Origin: Ochromonas danica
Lineage: Eukaryota; Sar; Chrysophyceae; Chromulinales; Chromulinaceae
Direction of reading: 5' to 3'
DNA: 64,000 bases
Assembly: GCA_015146655.1 (NCBI GenBank)
Contig: VKHL01000131.1
Coordinates: 1-64,000, forward strand
Below are positions 1 to 9,978 of this stretch, one piece after another. Under the pieces are notes generated by a model that saw only the letters and a program-made list of their open reading frames with translations, had not been told where the DNA came from and did not search any database. The first letter of the stretch is position 1. Every line of letters begins with the position of its first letter. The translations under genes and the position numbers were made by a program.

Positions 1-465
1 ATAAGCACTCCTCCTCCTCCTCCACCCATCAATACTGGGCAGCTTGACCCACCAGCAGTGCCGAAGAAGAAGCGATTATTGAACGCTTCGCAGCTTAGTG
101 ATAAGGAAAGGTTGAGTCGGCTTGAGTATATAGAGTTATTCGTATCGAGGTCGAATGTTGATGATAGCGAGAGATTGGCAAGACTACGGAACAGTCTGCA
201 GGAGATTACCCATGCTGCAATATCTGTCTTGCAGATAGTGGAGATGGCTAACGCTACTGGGAGTAAGTAGGAAGAAATGGAGCAGCAGAAGGAGGCGTAG
301 GCTCTGAGAGTAGCCTCACTTTCCCCGCAGATGAAGGCAGCGGAAAAAGCTACTGCTATTATCCAAGCAAAGGCAGCTGCAAAGGCTGTAAGAGAAGCGA
401 AGGTTGCCACCAAACGAGATGAAATCAATCATACGAGGCTGTTTGTGCACAATGCCGCGATGTAG
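1..465 (+). CDS. 3' end of a coiled-coil protein gene (partial, cut by left edge)
   Basis: The frame is open from base 1, so the gene begins outside the window. Visible exons are <1-262 and 341-465, joined by a 78-nt GT-AG intron (GTAAGT donor, GGCAG acceptor) that keeps the frame and passes a stop just inside the intron. The protein end starts with a Pro run, has a basic patch (PKKKR) that could be a nuclear signal, then a Leu/Arg/Glu-rich helical stretch. It finishes with an Ala/Lys-rich helix (EKATAIIQAKAAAKAVREAK) that should form a coiled coil. I do not recognise the family. The layout is reminiscent of Myb/SANT-type or transposon-derived DNA-binding proteins with C-terminal helices, but no such domain is visible here. 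The intron is the main uncertainty. Confidence 0.5.
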
Positions 466-1286
466 ATATGTGGATAGTGCAAATATATGTGATAGGAGCT
501 TAGGTAGTGAAGTCGCGAAAATCGACTGTGTGATTTTTGAATATAATGTACCATAATGAGCCTCTAATGTAACCCAACACTTTTTATGACATTAAATTAG
601 ACATTTGGAATGTTAATGGGGGTTGTTATCGTACCTGAACACGAGCTTGATCGATTCTTCCGCCCCTTGAGGGGTGAATGAGTTCACGACCATAACGATG
701 CATCCAATCACAAAACTACGCTCTAACAACCTAACTTATATCAGTTAAGTATAGATCTACCATTTTTTGAAGCAGAATCAGTCGAAAAGGGTGTTAATTG
801 CTGCTCGTCGTTGGGTGGCTGGAAAGCACATGTTGGAATCGAGGAGGTAAGAAAGGTGCTTAGTATGGAATGTATGCTGATACATTCTGTACTAAGAATC
901 TTTCTGCCTTCCTCGATTCCAAGCAAGTGGGCAGGCTGTAGGTCCAAAGAAATACGTGTTTGATCGTGCTGAGGAATTTTCTTCCTTTGCCCATCCCGTT
1001 CTTGGGGTAGGAATGGTTTCTCAGGAAAACTTGTGACTGCCCACAGTGGTAAATCTCTATGAAATAGTGTAGACCTGACCTACAAAATAGTTTGGAAATC
1101 AACCGTTTTGGAGAACTAATCGATTTTCAACCTTGTTCAAAGTGAATGGAAATGGGCGTTGGAAATTGCTAATTGGCGTGGAAGATCACCCTACCGGAAT
1201 TGTTTTGCGAAACGGGGTGGTGGGTCCCGGAAAAGGTGTTTTGGGCACTCTTGCCCGGATCATCGTTGACCAAGAACTAAATCATC
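466..1286. other. Intergenic stretch with a long imperfect hairpin
   Basis: No supportable gene is seen on either strand; the open frames are short and overlap one another. The notable content is an inverted repeat at 832-923, listed separately. The stretch ends at a TTAAGTTAA element upstream of the esterase-like gene. Confidence 0.5.
832..923. repeat. Imperfect inverted repeat (hairpin, arms about 44 bp)
   Basis: Left arm 832-875 and right arm 880-923 are reverse complements over most of their length, with a 4-base GCTG loop. Matching blocks include TTGGAATCGAGGA and GAATGTAT next to the loop. About eight mismatches are spread along the stem. It lies in non-coding sequence. It could be a small-RNA precursor, a foldback element remnant, or a local inverted duplication. 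Confidence 0.7.
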
Positions 1287-1307
1287 TTAAGTTAACACAA
1301 ACGGCTC
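1287..1307 (+). promoter_or_regulatory. Putative promoter element shared with the Kelch gene
   Basis: TTAAGTTAA followed by an A/C-rich spacer and AAACGGCTC lies about 50 bp before the start codon at 1359. Nearly the same string, with one extra base in the spacer, lies at 5746-5767 before the Kelch gene. The match is seen directly; a promoter role is inference. Confidence 0.4.
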
Positions 1308-1358
1308 GACCACATTCGGCATTCCGCCGGCATTGGCATTGTTGGCCTGGTGATAAGA

Positions 1359-2822
1359 ATGGACTTGCTGACATTGATTCTCCTATTATTTTTTGCCCTT
1401 TCCCTCTCTACTGTTGTTAGAGACCCCTCTTGCAATCGTGTGTATCCGGTGGAGGGAGGATTATTTATCCCCAACCCTCCCTATTGGATGACTCCCAAAT
1501 GCCCCACAGACATGTTCTCCCAAGCAAATGTCTCCAACTGTATGAAAGGACGAACCATGTACGCTTTAGGCAACAGCATACCGCGCGGATCCCTCTTCAA
1601 TATGCTGGAGTTGTTGGGCGGCGGGTCCACTTCTCGACACAATCAGAAGGCAGCCTGTCCCAAGCACGAAACAACATGGGGAGAGTCCTGTAGTGAGGAG
1701 TATAATGGGGTGAAACTAAAATTCCTCCATATGGAGTATGCAGATGGTCTTCACTACCAGGATCGTGGGGGCTTTCCTTTCTTTCGTTATGCCCAAGTCA
1801 ATGAATCCACAGGTAGGAAGGAAGTGGTCGTTGGTCGCTTGCCTAATCGCAATGCTACGTATGGAAACAATCCTATGGACGCAAAAGAAGAATGGTTGAA
1901 TCTCTACACTATTGAGGATGCTTGTGTTAACATGCCCGCGCGAGCCTGTTTGAAGCGCTTCTTTGCCAATGCTACCAAAGACGATGTGCTCCTCTTCACG
2001 GTGGGATTGGCCTATCATATTCCCATGGAAAAGGAGTGGAAAGCGGCGACTGAGAGAATTCTGAGTAAGGAAGGAGAGATTGGTTTGGACTTTGAGTCTT
2101 GGCTGCGTGAGTCTATTCGAGCATTTCGAGACAATGTCATGCAATTCTTCCCTGGCACTGTCTTCGATGTCTCACTCGCTCCAATGCACTCAAAGAAGTT
2201 TCTCGTTGGCTGGAATCCAGGTGCTGTGCGTGCAAACGCTGTGGTCTATGAGGAGTTGCACAACACGACGCCTTGGTATTTCATTGACCAATGGGCGATC
2301 AACTCCGGCCGAACAGCCTTCCCTTATTACAATGACCATATCCACTATGATGGACCTCTATCTCATGCTACCTTGTACCAGATGCTGAACGAGCTCTGCC
2401 CTGGTGGAGGCATTCAAGATGCTAACTATTTGCTCTCCAGTCATGTTGGCGAGATCATGTATTCTTCAGACAAGCCAAACATGTTCTACTTCATTACGAG
2501 AGGGCTTTATGTAATTCCTGTCGATGTCAACCCTCATACTCAACATATACCATGGTATTTTGCATCGTGCAGAGTGTTTGAGATCGCTTCTCGCGAAATA
2601 TCTCATTTGCCTGTTAGAGAAAAAGACCGCCTACCTTTCTTGGGTGAGAAGACTTTGCTGAGAGGTAATGGACGTAACGTTTACGTAATTATTGGCAAGA
2701 ACAAGAGACCGTTTGCTTCGGGACAAGAGTTCATGAATCTGGGCTTCTCCTTCGAGGATATTCGTGTCCTGCCTGACGAGATAGTTGAGCTGATTCCAAC
2801 AGGACCTGTCTTTCATGGGTAA
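1359..2822 (+). CDS. Secreted SGNH/PC-esterase-like protein with C-terminal VY..LGF..IPxGP unit
   Basis: Single-exon gene of 487 residues. The first ATG, at 1359, gives a classical signal peptide (MDLLTLILLLFFALSLS), so the protein enters the secretory pathway. Residues 66-79 hold a Gly-Asn-Ser block (YALGNSIPRG) like the catalytic Ser block of PC-esterase/TBL-type SGNH proteins. Residues 325-333 hold NDHIHYDGP, like their Asp-x-x-His block. A further region (CPKHETTWGESC) is Cys-rich, and several N-glycosylation sequons are present. Residues about 437-484 form a separate short unit (VYVIIG...F..LGF...I..IPTGP), a type seen as repeats in many algal and bacterial surface proteins. Likely role: acylation or deacylation of a surface or extracellular glycan. 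The family call is by motif only, and Gly-Asn-Ser in place of Gly-Asp-Ser is atypical. Confidence 0.6.
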   Translation: MDLLTLILLLFFALSLSTVVRDPSCNRVYPVEGGLFIPNPPYWMTPKCPTDMFSQANVSNCMKGRTMYALGNSIPRGSLFNMLELLGGGSTSRHNQKAACPKHETTWGESCSEEYNGVKLKFLHMEYADGLHYQDRGGFPFFRYAQVNESTGRKEVVVGRLPNRNATYGNNPMDAKEEWLNLYTIEDACVNMPARACLKRFFANATKDDVLLFTVGLAYHIPMEKEWKAATERILSKEGEIGLDFESWLRESIRAFRDNVMQFFPGTVFDVSLAPMHSKKFLVGWNPGAVRANAVVYEELHNTTPWYFIDQWAINSGRTAFPYYNDHIHYDGPLSHATLYQMLNELCPGGGIQDANYLLSSHVGEIMYSSDKPNMFYFITRGLYVIPVDVNPHTQHIPWYFASCRVFEIASREISHLPVREKDRLPFLGEKTLLRGNGRNVYVIIGKNKRPFASGQEFMNLGFSFEDIRVLPDEIVELIPTGPVFHG

Positions 2823-3544
2823 GATGGTCGTGAACCACCTCCCGCCCACAAAAGGTCTTGTTTCGATGCCTCCCGTACGTTTGTTTCTCATGTGTAGTTG
2901 ATAGAGACGAAGACAGCAATCCATACTAAATCTGTTGGCTGAAAGGATTTGGCCCGCTTATTTTCATTTTGTTATGTTATGTTTAAGGGTATGTTAAAAC
3001 CACAAATCTCTGCTTCTCGGTGAGTGGCTCCCACAATACCATAGCATTGGGTTGTCCAGAGACATGGAAGACGATGTCAAACTACAGCGTTTGTTGTTCA
3101 ATATTGCATGAAAGCTTCAGAGTTGGGATGAGGAGGAGGAGATTATAGCATGGGAGTGATCCTCTCGATTATCGTCACTCTTCTGTTGCTGTTTTTCCTG
3201 TATCTTATACTGCAAATCTGCTTTTAGTATGTGAACTACTAGTATATACACATGGCGGCACTATTGGGAACTGCCTGAGTGGTATATTCCTTACAATATT
3301 GGGAATGATTTTGCTGCATAATAGATGGCTTAGCGTCCCCTCCCTCGATTGCTTCACACTCGGTTAGATAGTGCTGTACAATGGTTTGTGTGGCAGGAGG
3401 TCTAGCTAGATCTGGAGATCTAGCAGGTAGGCCAACCCCACAGAGTCATGGCGTGTGAAGTTAAGCTGTCTGTTGTGTGGCTGGATGGTCGCTGGCTGTC
3501 CTTTGCCCACAAACAATCCACCACCAGGATTAGCTCAGATAAAG
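2823..3544. other. Intergenic region between esterase-like gene and RPL5
   Basis: No gene is seen. The right part must hold the promoter and 5' leader of RPL5. A short run of TCTAGCTAGATCTGGAGATC (about 3401-3420) is locally palindromic. Nothing else stands out. Confidence 0.4.
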
Positions 3545-4641
3545 ATGGTAAGCCTTCCTTGCTCTTGTTTCAGTTTTCTCCTTTCTGTAGTATGTGATGG
3601 CTAATAAATGGCGGATGGTGATGCAGCCCTTCGTCAAGGTTGTGAAGAACAAGGCTTATTTCAAGACCTTCCAGGTCAAGCTCCGCAGACGCAGAGGTTA
3701 GTGGCAGTGGCAATGGCTATGCCAACAATTGTCTCGTCATCATCTCGTCATCTCACACTGTGTTGGTTGGGACAGAGGGTCGCACTGACTATCGTCAGCG
3801 TCTCAAGCTCATCACTCAGGACAAGAACAAGTACCAGTCCCACAAGTACCGCCTGGTTGTGCGCTTCTCTAACCGCTACGTGCTCTGCCAGATCGTCTAT
3901 GCTGAGATTGATGGCGACAAGGTCCTCTGCTCTGCCTCCTCCAAGGAGCTCGCCAAGCACGGCCTCACTGTCGGCTTGAAGAACTACGCCGCTGCTTACT
4001 GCACTGGTCTTCTCCTCGCCCGCCGTCTGTTGCAGCAGCTCGGCCTTGATGAGGTCTACACTGGTGTTGAGGAGCCCACTGGCGAAGTTGTCTCCACCGA
4101 GGTCAACGGCCGCACTTACTACGTCGAGAACGTTGACGACGAGAAGCGCCCTTTCCGCGCTCTGCTTGACGTCGGAATCAAGAACACCACCACTGGTGCC
4201 AAGGTCTTCGGTGCCATGAAGGGTGCTTCCGATGGTGGTTTGGACATCCCTCACTCCCACAAGCGCTTCCCTGGCTACAACCGCGACACCAAGCAGTTCG
4301 AGGCTGAGACCCACAAGGCTCGCATCATGGGTGAGCACGTCGCTGACTACATGCGCGAAATGGAGGAGGATGATGAGGAGAACTACAAGAAGCACTTCGC
4401 CAAGTACTTGGAGGCTGACATTGAGGCCGATGATATCGAGGAGCTGATGGAGAAGGTCCATGCTTCTATCCGCGAGGATCCTTCCCGTGAGGAGAAGAAG
4501 ACCTTCGCCAACATCGACAAGTCCTTCAGAAAGCCCGTCAAGAAGACCTACGAAGACCGCAAGGCTGATGTTGCTGCCAAGAAGGCTGCCTTCCGCTCCA
4601 ACGACGAGGAAGAGGATGTCGAGGAGGAGGAAGAGGCCTAA
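3545..4641 (+). CDS. RPL5: 60S ribosomal protein L5 (uL18)
   Basis: Cytosolic large-subunit protein that carries 5S rRNA into the ribosome together with RPL11. Exons are 3545-3547 (only the ATG), 3627-3696 and 3776-4641, giving 312 residues, close to the usual length of about 300. The spliced N-terminus reads MPFVKVVKNKAYFKTFQVKL, aligning without a gap to animal MGFVKVVKNKAYFKRYQVK. This supports a first exon holding the start codon alone. An unspliced start at 3621 would add one residue (MQPFVK). Family blocks QDKNKY, NYAAAYCTGLLLARRLL, TTTGAKVFGAMKGASDGG, IPHSHKRFPGY and HIMG-like RIMGEHVADYMR are all present. The C-terminus ends in an acidic run (EEEDVEEEEEA) rather than the usual basic tail, which is odd. 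Codon use is strongly biased to C-ending codons, as expected for high expression. Confidence 0.97.
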
Positions 4642-5004
4642 ACTACCGCCTCTGTGTCGCAACTTCTTTGTCTACACGCTTGTGGATCGCCTTGACAATA
4701 AAGCCCTTAACTGGTGGTGTAATGACTAACAACCTGACAACAAACAAATCTGTATCATAACTTAAACATAACCTACTACCTGAGCCATAAAACCAACAAC
4801 TAATAGCATCATCGTGGCGTTCTCTGCTTGATATTGAGGCTTGCGCTGGTTGGTTGACAGGAGCTGGTGGTGTTAGCCTTCTTTCATCTTGTCTTGTCTT
4901 CGATGAATCGCTAGTGAGCATCAGTCATCATCACAGTTAGTGATGTTTGATCCTCATTAGCAGATCAGTGAATGGCCATTAAAGACCATTCTCCGTTCAT
5001 TCCT
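4642..5004. other. 3' intergenic region between convergent genes
   Basis: This lies between the stops of RPL5 and of the minus-strand IQ-motif gene. AATAAA occurs at about 4697, a plausible poly(A) signal for RPL5. No gene was recognised. Confidence 0.4.
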
Positions 5005-5669
5005 TCACACCACTGCAGCTGTGATCTTCCTGGCATTGTCAAGCACCTGAAAGGAGTGTGAGCAAGGACAAAGAATACAGAAGCAGTATGCGAGATGTGA
5101 GGTCAACAACATGTCTCTAATGCAGTAAACAAGGGTAGCAAGCAGTGGGTACTCACACGAAGTCTTCTAACAATAGCGTCTTCCAGCCACTGCTTCTCCT
5201 CCAGCAGCAGCTTCTCTCTTCTCTGCAGCAAGTCTCCTGTAGATGTGCTGCCAACAACGCCATCGCCTCCATTAGAGGACGCAATGGCTGTGAGGGGTGC
5301 TGGAGAAGTAGTGGTAATGGCAATAGTAGAGGGCGAAGTGCTGGCCTGAGAAGTGACTGCTGCTGGTGCTACCGGCGGTGCTAACGGTTGATGATTCAGA
5401 TCTTCTAAAGGTGATGAGGACGATAGAGTGATCGCATCACAGGGTGTGAGGAGAGGAATGTAAACCACTCCTTCCGAATAGTTCTTGGCCAACACGTCCA
5501 CGCCATCGCAGAAGTGGTAGTCTGGACAAACTGCCTGCATTTCCTGCAGAATCTCCTCGAAACATCCGCTGGCACGTTTCAAAGCCAACTTTAGTCGTTG
5601 ACGAACTTCGTGCCCACGATAAACAGCTTGGATGAGTGTTGCTGATAAAGTGAAGTCATAGTCCAACAT
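5005..5669 (-). CDS. IQ-motif (calmodulin-binding) protein, IQCC-like
   Basis: Two exons, 5157-5669 and 5005-5046, are joined by a 110-nt GT-AG intron in phase 0, giving 184 residues. The first true ATG is at 5669. Residues about 8-27 form an IQ motif (ATLIQAVYRGHEVRQRLK), the signature of calmodulin or light-chain binding. A Ser/Thr/Ala/Pro-rich linker follows, then a C-terminal helix (RREKLLLEEKQWLEDAIVRR) that continues in exon 2 as VLDNARKITAAVV. One N-terminal IQ, a low-complexity middle and a C-terminal helix with LLxxxxWLxxAI resemble vertebrate IQCC. Such proteins are common in ciliated organisms, but a flagellar role is inference. It is divergent from the Kelch gene, sharing a 190-bp intergenic promoter region. 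Confidence 0.7.
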
Positions 5670-5745
5670 CACAGCAATGCTGACAACAGCATCGATCAGT
5701 CTGATTCGAATCGGACAGCTTCATTCTTGTTAAGTTAATGTTGTG

Positions 5746-5767
5746 TTAAGTTAAAACGAAACGGCTC
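5746..5767 (+). promoter_or_regulatory. Putative promoter element (TTAAGTTAA plus AAACGGCTC)
   Basis: It sits about 90 bp before the Kelch gene start. A second TTAAGTTAA lies just upstream at 5730-5738. The same compound element occurs at 1287-1307. It could serve either or both of the divergent genes. Confidence 0.4.
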
Positions 5768-5859
5768 AATAGGCATCAATTGTGTTGCGCAGAGTTGTTA
5801 ATGAAGAATTAGTTGACCTTTCTTCATCTGTTGTTGGTATTGTACTTTGTCGAGCGAAG

Positions 5860-8800
5860 ATGTTTCCTTATTCTTCTCTCTTCTCTTTCTTCCTCGCCCT
5901 GCTGCTCGCCTGCCAGCACTGCACCCTTCACGCCTGGAATGAGTGGGACTATCTGGTCACCTGGGCCACCAATTCAGAGGACGCTGCCTCTCGTTTGTCA
6001 GCCTGGAATGAGACTTGGTTCAACAAGTACTACAAGGGCGACTCCTCTGCTCCGCGGCCACGGCGAGGCCATTCTCTGCACATCATCACCACGGACTATC
6101 GCTCAGACTATGGAACTGCCACCTATATTGTCATGTTTGGTGGAAGAGATAACGATCAAAAGGCTCAGCATATCCCCAGAACATACAACGTGGAAGATGT
6201 GAGTCACTCCTCCTCCTCCTTCTCCTTCTCCTTCTCCTTCTCTGACCTTCGCTTGCTACCATGTGCTAGGTTAATGGAACGATGGAGTTCACCACTTACG
6301 ACCAGAAGCCGGTAGACCCTTGTGACGACCCCAATCAGATCTATTACGACGCCTCTGACCAGACCAGCTGCAACTTCTCCACCGCCTCCATCGTCAACGT
6401 GGGGGTAGTCTACAACGATGTCTGGGCATATCGCCTCTGCAATTCCTCTTCAGGGGAGCGTGACTACGATGACGCCTGTGTATCCAATGGATGGGAGCTT
6501 TGGCATCAAGGAGCCAAGGAAGGAGGATGTGCTATCGAGTTAGGCATTGAGGTCTGCACAGTTCCTTCTGAGAGATACAACCACGGCTCTGTCTTGTTCG
6601 ATGACGGATGTTTATATGTTTATGGCGGATTCAGTCAGCGCTGTGAGGACTACTGTGACGATCTGTGGTTCTTTGATATATACCTGCGGTCATGGCGAGA
6701 GGTCTACTCCACCGGCACTCTGACTAACTTCTATACAGACACCTTCTTTGACGAGACCATCACTTTGAATGTGACCGATGTGCCCCGAACGAACTCGTCC
6801 AGTGCCTTCGCAGGTCCCAGCAAGCGCTGGAGGCACAGCATGGTGGCGGGCAAAGCTTATTACGATGCCAGCGACGGTTATCACAAGCAGAAGATAGCCA
6901 TCTATGGTGGACATCGTCTTTGGCAAGGTTATAGTCCTGAGAATAGCTATGAGAACAACTGGGCCAGCTACATCACTCGCCCTGTGGGGGGATACCTCGA
7001 TGATCTCTGGATCTACACCAAATACCTCGACTTCTCCTACCCTGGGGAAGGCTATCGCGCTAACAATGGCCTCTGGACGATTAAAGAGCCTAAAGAGCAG
7101 TGCTACTCTGACCCTGGGCTGTCTTGGAGCAGTCGCAATGACATCGCATGTGTGACAGTCAAACCCACTGGACGAGCAGGCCATGGCTCGGCCTTTGACT
7201 CTGAGCACGACATCATTTGGATCTTTGGTGGATACACTTCTTACTATCCCTACCTTTCCACTGACGGCATAGGCTCAGGAGCAGGGGTCTCCTCTGTAGG
7301 ATCGGGTGGATTCATCCCCTACCCTGGCTACGATTACTTTCGCAATGACTTGTGGTATTATAACCTTTCCTCCAGCCTTTGGACTGAAGTGGTTCCTCCC
7401 GATGACTCACCTGTTCCGGATGGTCGAGTGGACATGGTCTTCTTGCTGCTGGAGGATAACATCATCTTCATGCACGGCGGCTACAGCGACAACTACATCT
7501 ACGGCGACACCTGGTACTTCAATATCACCTCTTCTCGCTGGCTGGAAAAGACTCATTTCGTTCACCCCATCTATCCTTCGAATTGCACTGATGATTGGGA
7601 GTATATCGCAGCCAACAATTGCACCAGTTTGGTGTGGCCCAAGGAGCTGGAAAGAGAAAGCGACTACCCCTATTCCATCCTGCCGTACAGCCAACAGCCC
7701 TACTACTGGCCCAAGACTGACTCGTCCTTTGCTCCCTACTTTGGGATATTCGACAAGTCTTGGTCAACTAAGACCAATAAGTCTCTCTCTTGGGATAATC
7801 AGGCTGCGAGTGGCACACCTGTAGTGCCTTATGCTGCCACAGGACCTTTGCAGAGTGTTCTTCATTTTGTCTATGAATTGAATTCCACACACAATGCCAC
7901 CATCTATGAGTATTGCACGAGTGTCTATGCTGAACCAACTCGCGGGACAACTCTGGATGGCAAGTATGGGCGAGCTAATGCATCCATTTTCATCGCTCAA
8001 CCTCGTCGGCAACGGCCGGGATGGGATGGATGTCGCGATCGAGCAGATGATCGTACCGATCTGACCGCCACTTTGCAATACAAGCAACCTCTACCGCGCC
8101 ATAGTCATCGCGCCATTTTCTATCCCAATACATCTGAAATTCTCTTCTATGGCGGCATGGCCTACTTGGAAGAGCAGCCGATCTCAGGGCGATTGAACCA
8201 CACCTACTCCTCCTCTGTCTCAAGTGAGATGTGGTATTACAATCTTTATCATTGTGTGAATAATTGCAGCAATCACGGCTACTGCTATTATGGCTATTGC
8301 TACTGTGATGTGGGGTATTATGGTCTGGACTGCTCCAACACGTCCTGCCCGGGAACTTGGTGCTATTATGATGAGATCACGCATGAACAAGTGTGCAAAC
8401 ATGGCTGTCATGCTGGATATTTGCATCAAGATAACGATATCTATCATAGTGATGTGGCCAAGTTGGCGTGCTCCAAAGAACATCCCGGAGAGAGTCACGG
8501 CATTTGCGATGGCTATGGAACTACCATGTGTGCGCCGCCGTTCATCACATCGGATTGTAGTGTGAAAGATTGCAAATCCAATTGCTCTTTCAATGGCTAC
8601 TGCTCAGTGGAGTACCCTGTCAGTCGCTGTCTTTGTCAGCCGGGCTACTTTGGCGAGATCTGCGACAAGATGGTGTGTTTGAATAACTGCACCTATCCCA
8701 ACGGCATCTGCAACACTACGACAGGGAGCTGCGTTTGCAATATGATGTACTCACCCTACAACAACAAACGAGAATACAAGCCTTGGGCTGGAGAGGACTG

Positions 8801-8969
8801 TTCTTACCTCTTCCCCTATGCCGCAGCGGGACCTGTTCGGCACCACCTCCACCTTCCTGGGTGCCTGTGGACCTTATGGATCTCGACAATAATTGGATTC
8901 GTGGTCATGATCATGACAATCTTCACCACGTCCAGCAGTAATTCCTATGAGGATGATGGTCATGGATGA
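5860..8969 (+). CDS. Secreted Kelch-repeat / EGF-like single-pass membrane protein
   Basis: Exons 5860-6198 and 6270-8969 (71-nt intron, phase 0, very pyrimidine-rich) encode 1,012 residues. A signal peptide (MFPYSSLFSFFLALLLACQH) starts the protein. Residues about 65-770 hold at least six Kelch-type blocks, recognised by R..H....., GG, and LW.Y/F pairs, for example RYNHGSVLFDDGCLYVYGG and GRAGHGSAFDSEHDIIWIFG; these predict a beta-propeller. Residues about 770-960 are Cys-rich EGF-like modules (CSNHGYCYYGYCYCDVGYYG, CSFNGYC, CLCQPGYFGEICD). A hydrophobic segment at about 980-1000 (ISTIIGFVVMIMTIF) and a short acidic tail end it. There are many N-glycosylation sequons. The topology is that of a cell-surface adhesion or recognition protein, comparable with Kelch-EGF proteins such as attractin/MEGF8. 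No catalytic domain was seen. Confidence 0.85.
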
Positions 8970-9160
8970 CAATAGACTAATAGACACTAGTCTCCACACC
9001 ACGTTCTTGCCTGTGTATGTAACGCTCTAACCCTTTTCTTTTGTTCTTACTTAGTTTAAAGACAAAATAACAATCGCTTCTCCCTCTTCCTACACCTTCA
9101 CAAACCAACGCACCAATTAGTTGAGATGGTCGCCTCGTCGATTTCAACAGCACAAGTCAT

Positions 9161-9978
9161 TCATACTGTAACACTTACATTGACAGCAGCTGCTTCAGGC
9201 TCAGGACCTTTACTCTCAGCTGGCGCTGGCGCTGGCGCTGGCGGCCTTCTATTGCCCTTGTTTCCCCCTTGTTGAGACTAGATTGAGCAAGAAAGGCGTC
9301 CCATTATAAACAGTAACCACGTCATTGTACAGCAGCGGTGCTTACCATTCGCACAGTTAGCTTGCGGCCAGGGTCAGCATAGAAGAGGTGCATCTCTTCG
9401 ACTGCTCGCTCCGCATCCTCCTTCAAGGCAAACTCAATAAAGGCAAAACCCTTGGACTTCTGATTTTCATCGCGAACCAGAGAGAGATTGGTGATGCCAT
9501 ACTCCGAGAAGAGGTCGCAAATCTCCTTCTCCGTGTAGTGGTAGGGAATGTTGCCAACGAAGACCTCCACTCGATCCATGCGCGAATAGCGGGGAACGTT
9601 CTTCTCCAAAAGAATCCTCTTAACAATCTGAATCTTTTCAGGCGATAAGTCCATGAGATCAGTTGTGCCGTCAACTTCCATCAGCCGATCAGTGGTCTGG
9701 AACCACGCCTTATCACAGACACTACACTTGACGCGGGCACCCCGCTGTCCAAGTTCATTAGCAGACAGTAAATAGGCTGTTTTACAATTGCTGCATTGAC
9801 AGAAGCTGGTGTGCAGTGGCGTTTTGATGAGAGGATCTGTGCTGGTACTGGGGGAAACAGAAAGCAGTTTGGACAGGGAAAGCCTCTTACTTCCGTGAAA
9901 GAATGAGCCTCTTCCACAAAAAGCAGAGAGCATGGCCAAACTGCACAACAGCAGTAGTATTGCAAACTGTTGTTGCAT
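9161..9978 (-). CDS. Plastid-targeted zinc-ribbon plus RRM RNA-binding protein
   Basis: Exons 9346-9978 and 9161-9277 (68-nt intron after ATG-Met, phase 0) encode 249 residues. The start at 9978 is the first ATG and gives MQQQFAILLLLCSLAMLSAFCGRG: a signal peptide ending in SAF, followed by a Ser/basic stretch. This matches the bipartite ASAFAP-type plastid presequence of secondary red algae. Residues about 62-95 hold a Cys-x2-Cys ... Cys-x2-Cys zinc ribbon (CSNCKTAYLL ... KCSVCDKAW), like bacterial MJ0042/GTP-zinc-finger modules. Residues about 128-207 are a canonical RRM, with RNP2 VFVGNI and RNP1 KGFAFIEF. The C-terminal exon is a short Pro/Ala repeat (PAPAPAPA). Likely role: plastid RNA processing or translation. 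The ribbon/RRM pairing is unusual. It converges on the Kelch gene. Confidence 0.8.

Noticed and set aside
860-1420. Overlapping frames on both strands before the esterase-like gene
   Set aside because: Mutually overlapping, no start context, no recognisable domain; partly explained by the hairpin.
1716-2144. 142-codon minus-strand frame inside the esterase-like gene
   Set aside because: It overlaps a single-exon gene with a signal peptide and motif order in the other strand; it has no similarity.
3748-4662. 304-codon minus-strand open frame across RPL5
   Set aside because: It is the antisense shadow of a highly biased, conserved coding exon; the Leu/Val-rich translation has no independent features.
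7764-8498. Several minus-strand frames within the Kelch/EGF gene
   Set aside because: They lie opposite Cys-rich EGF coding sequence and have no motifs.
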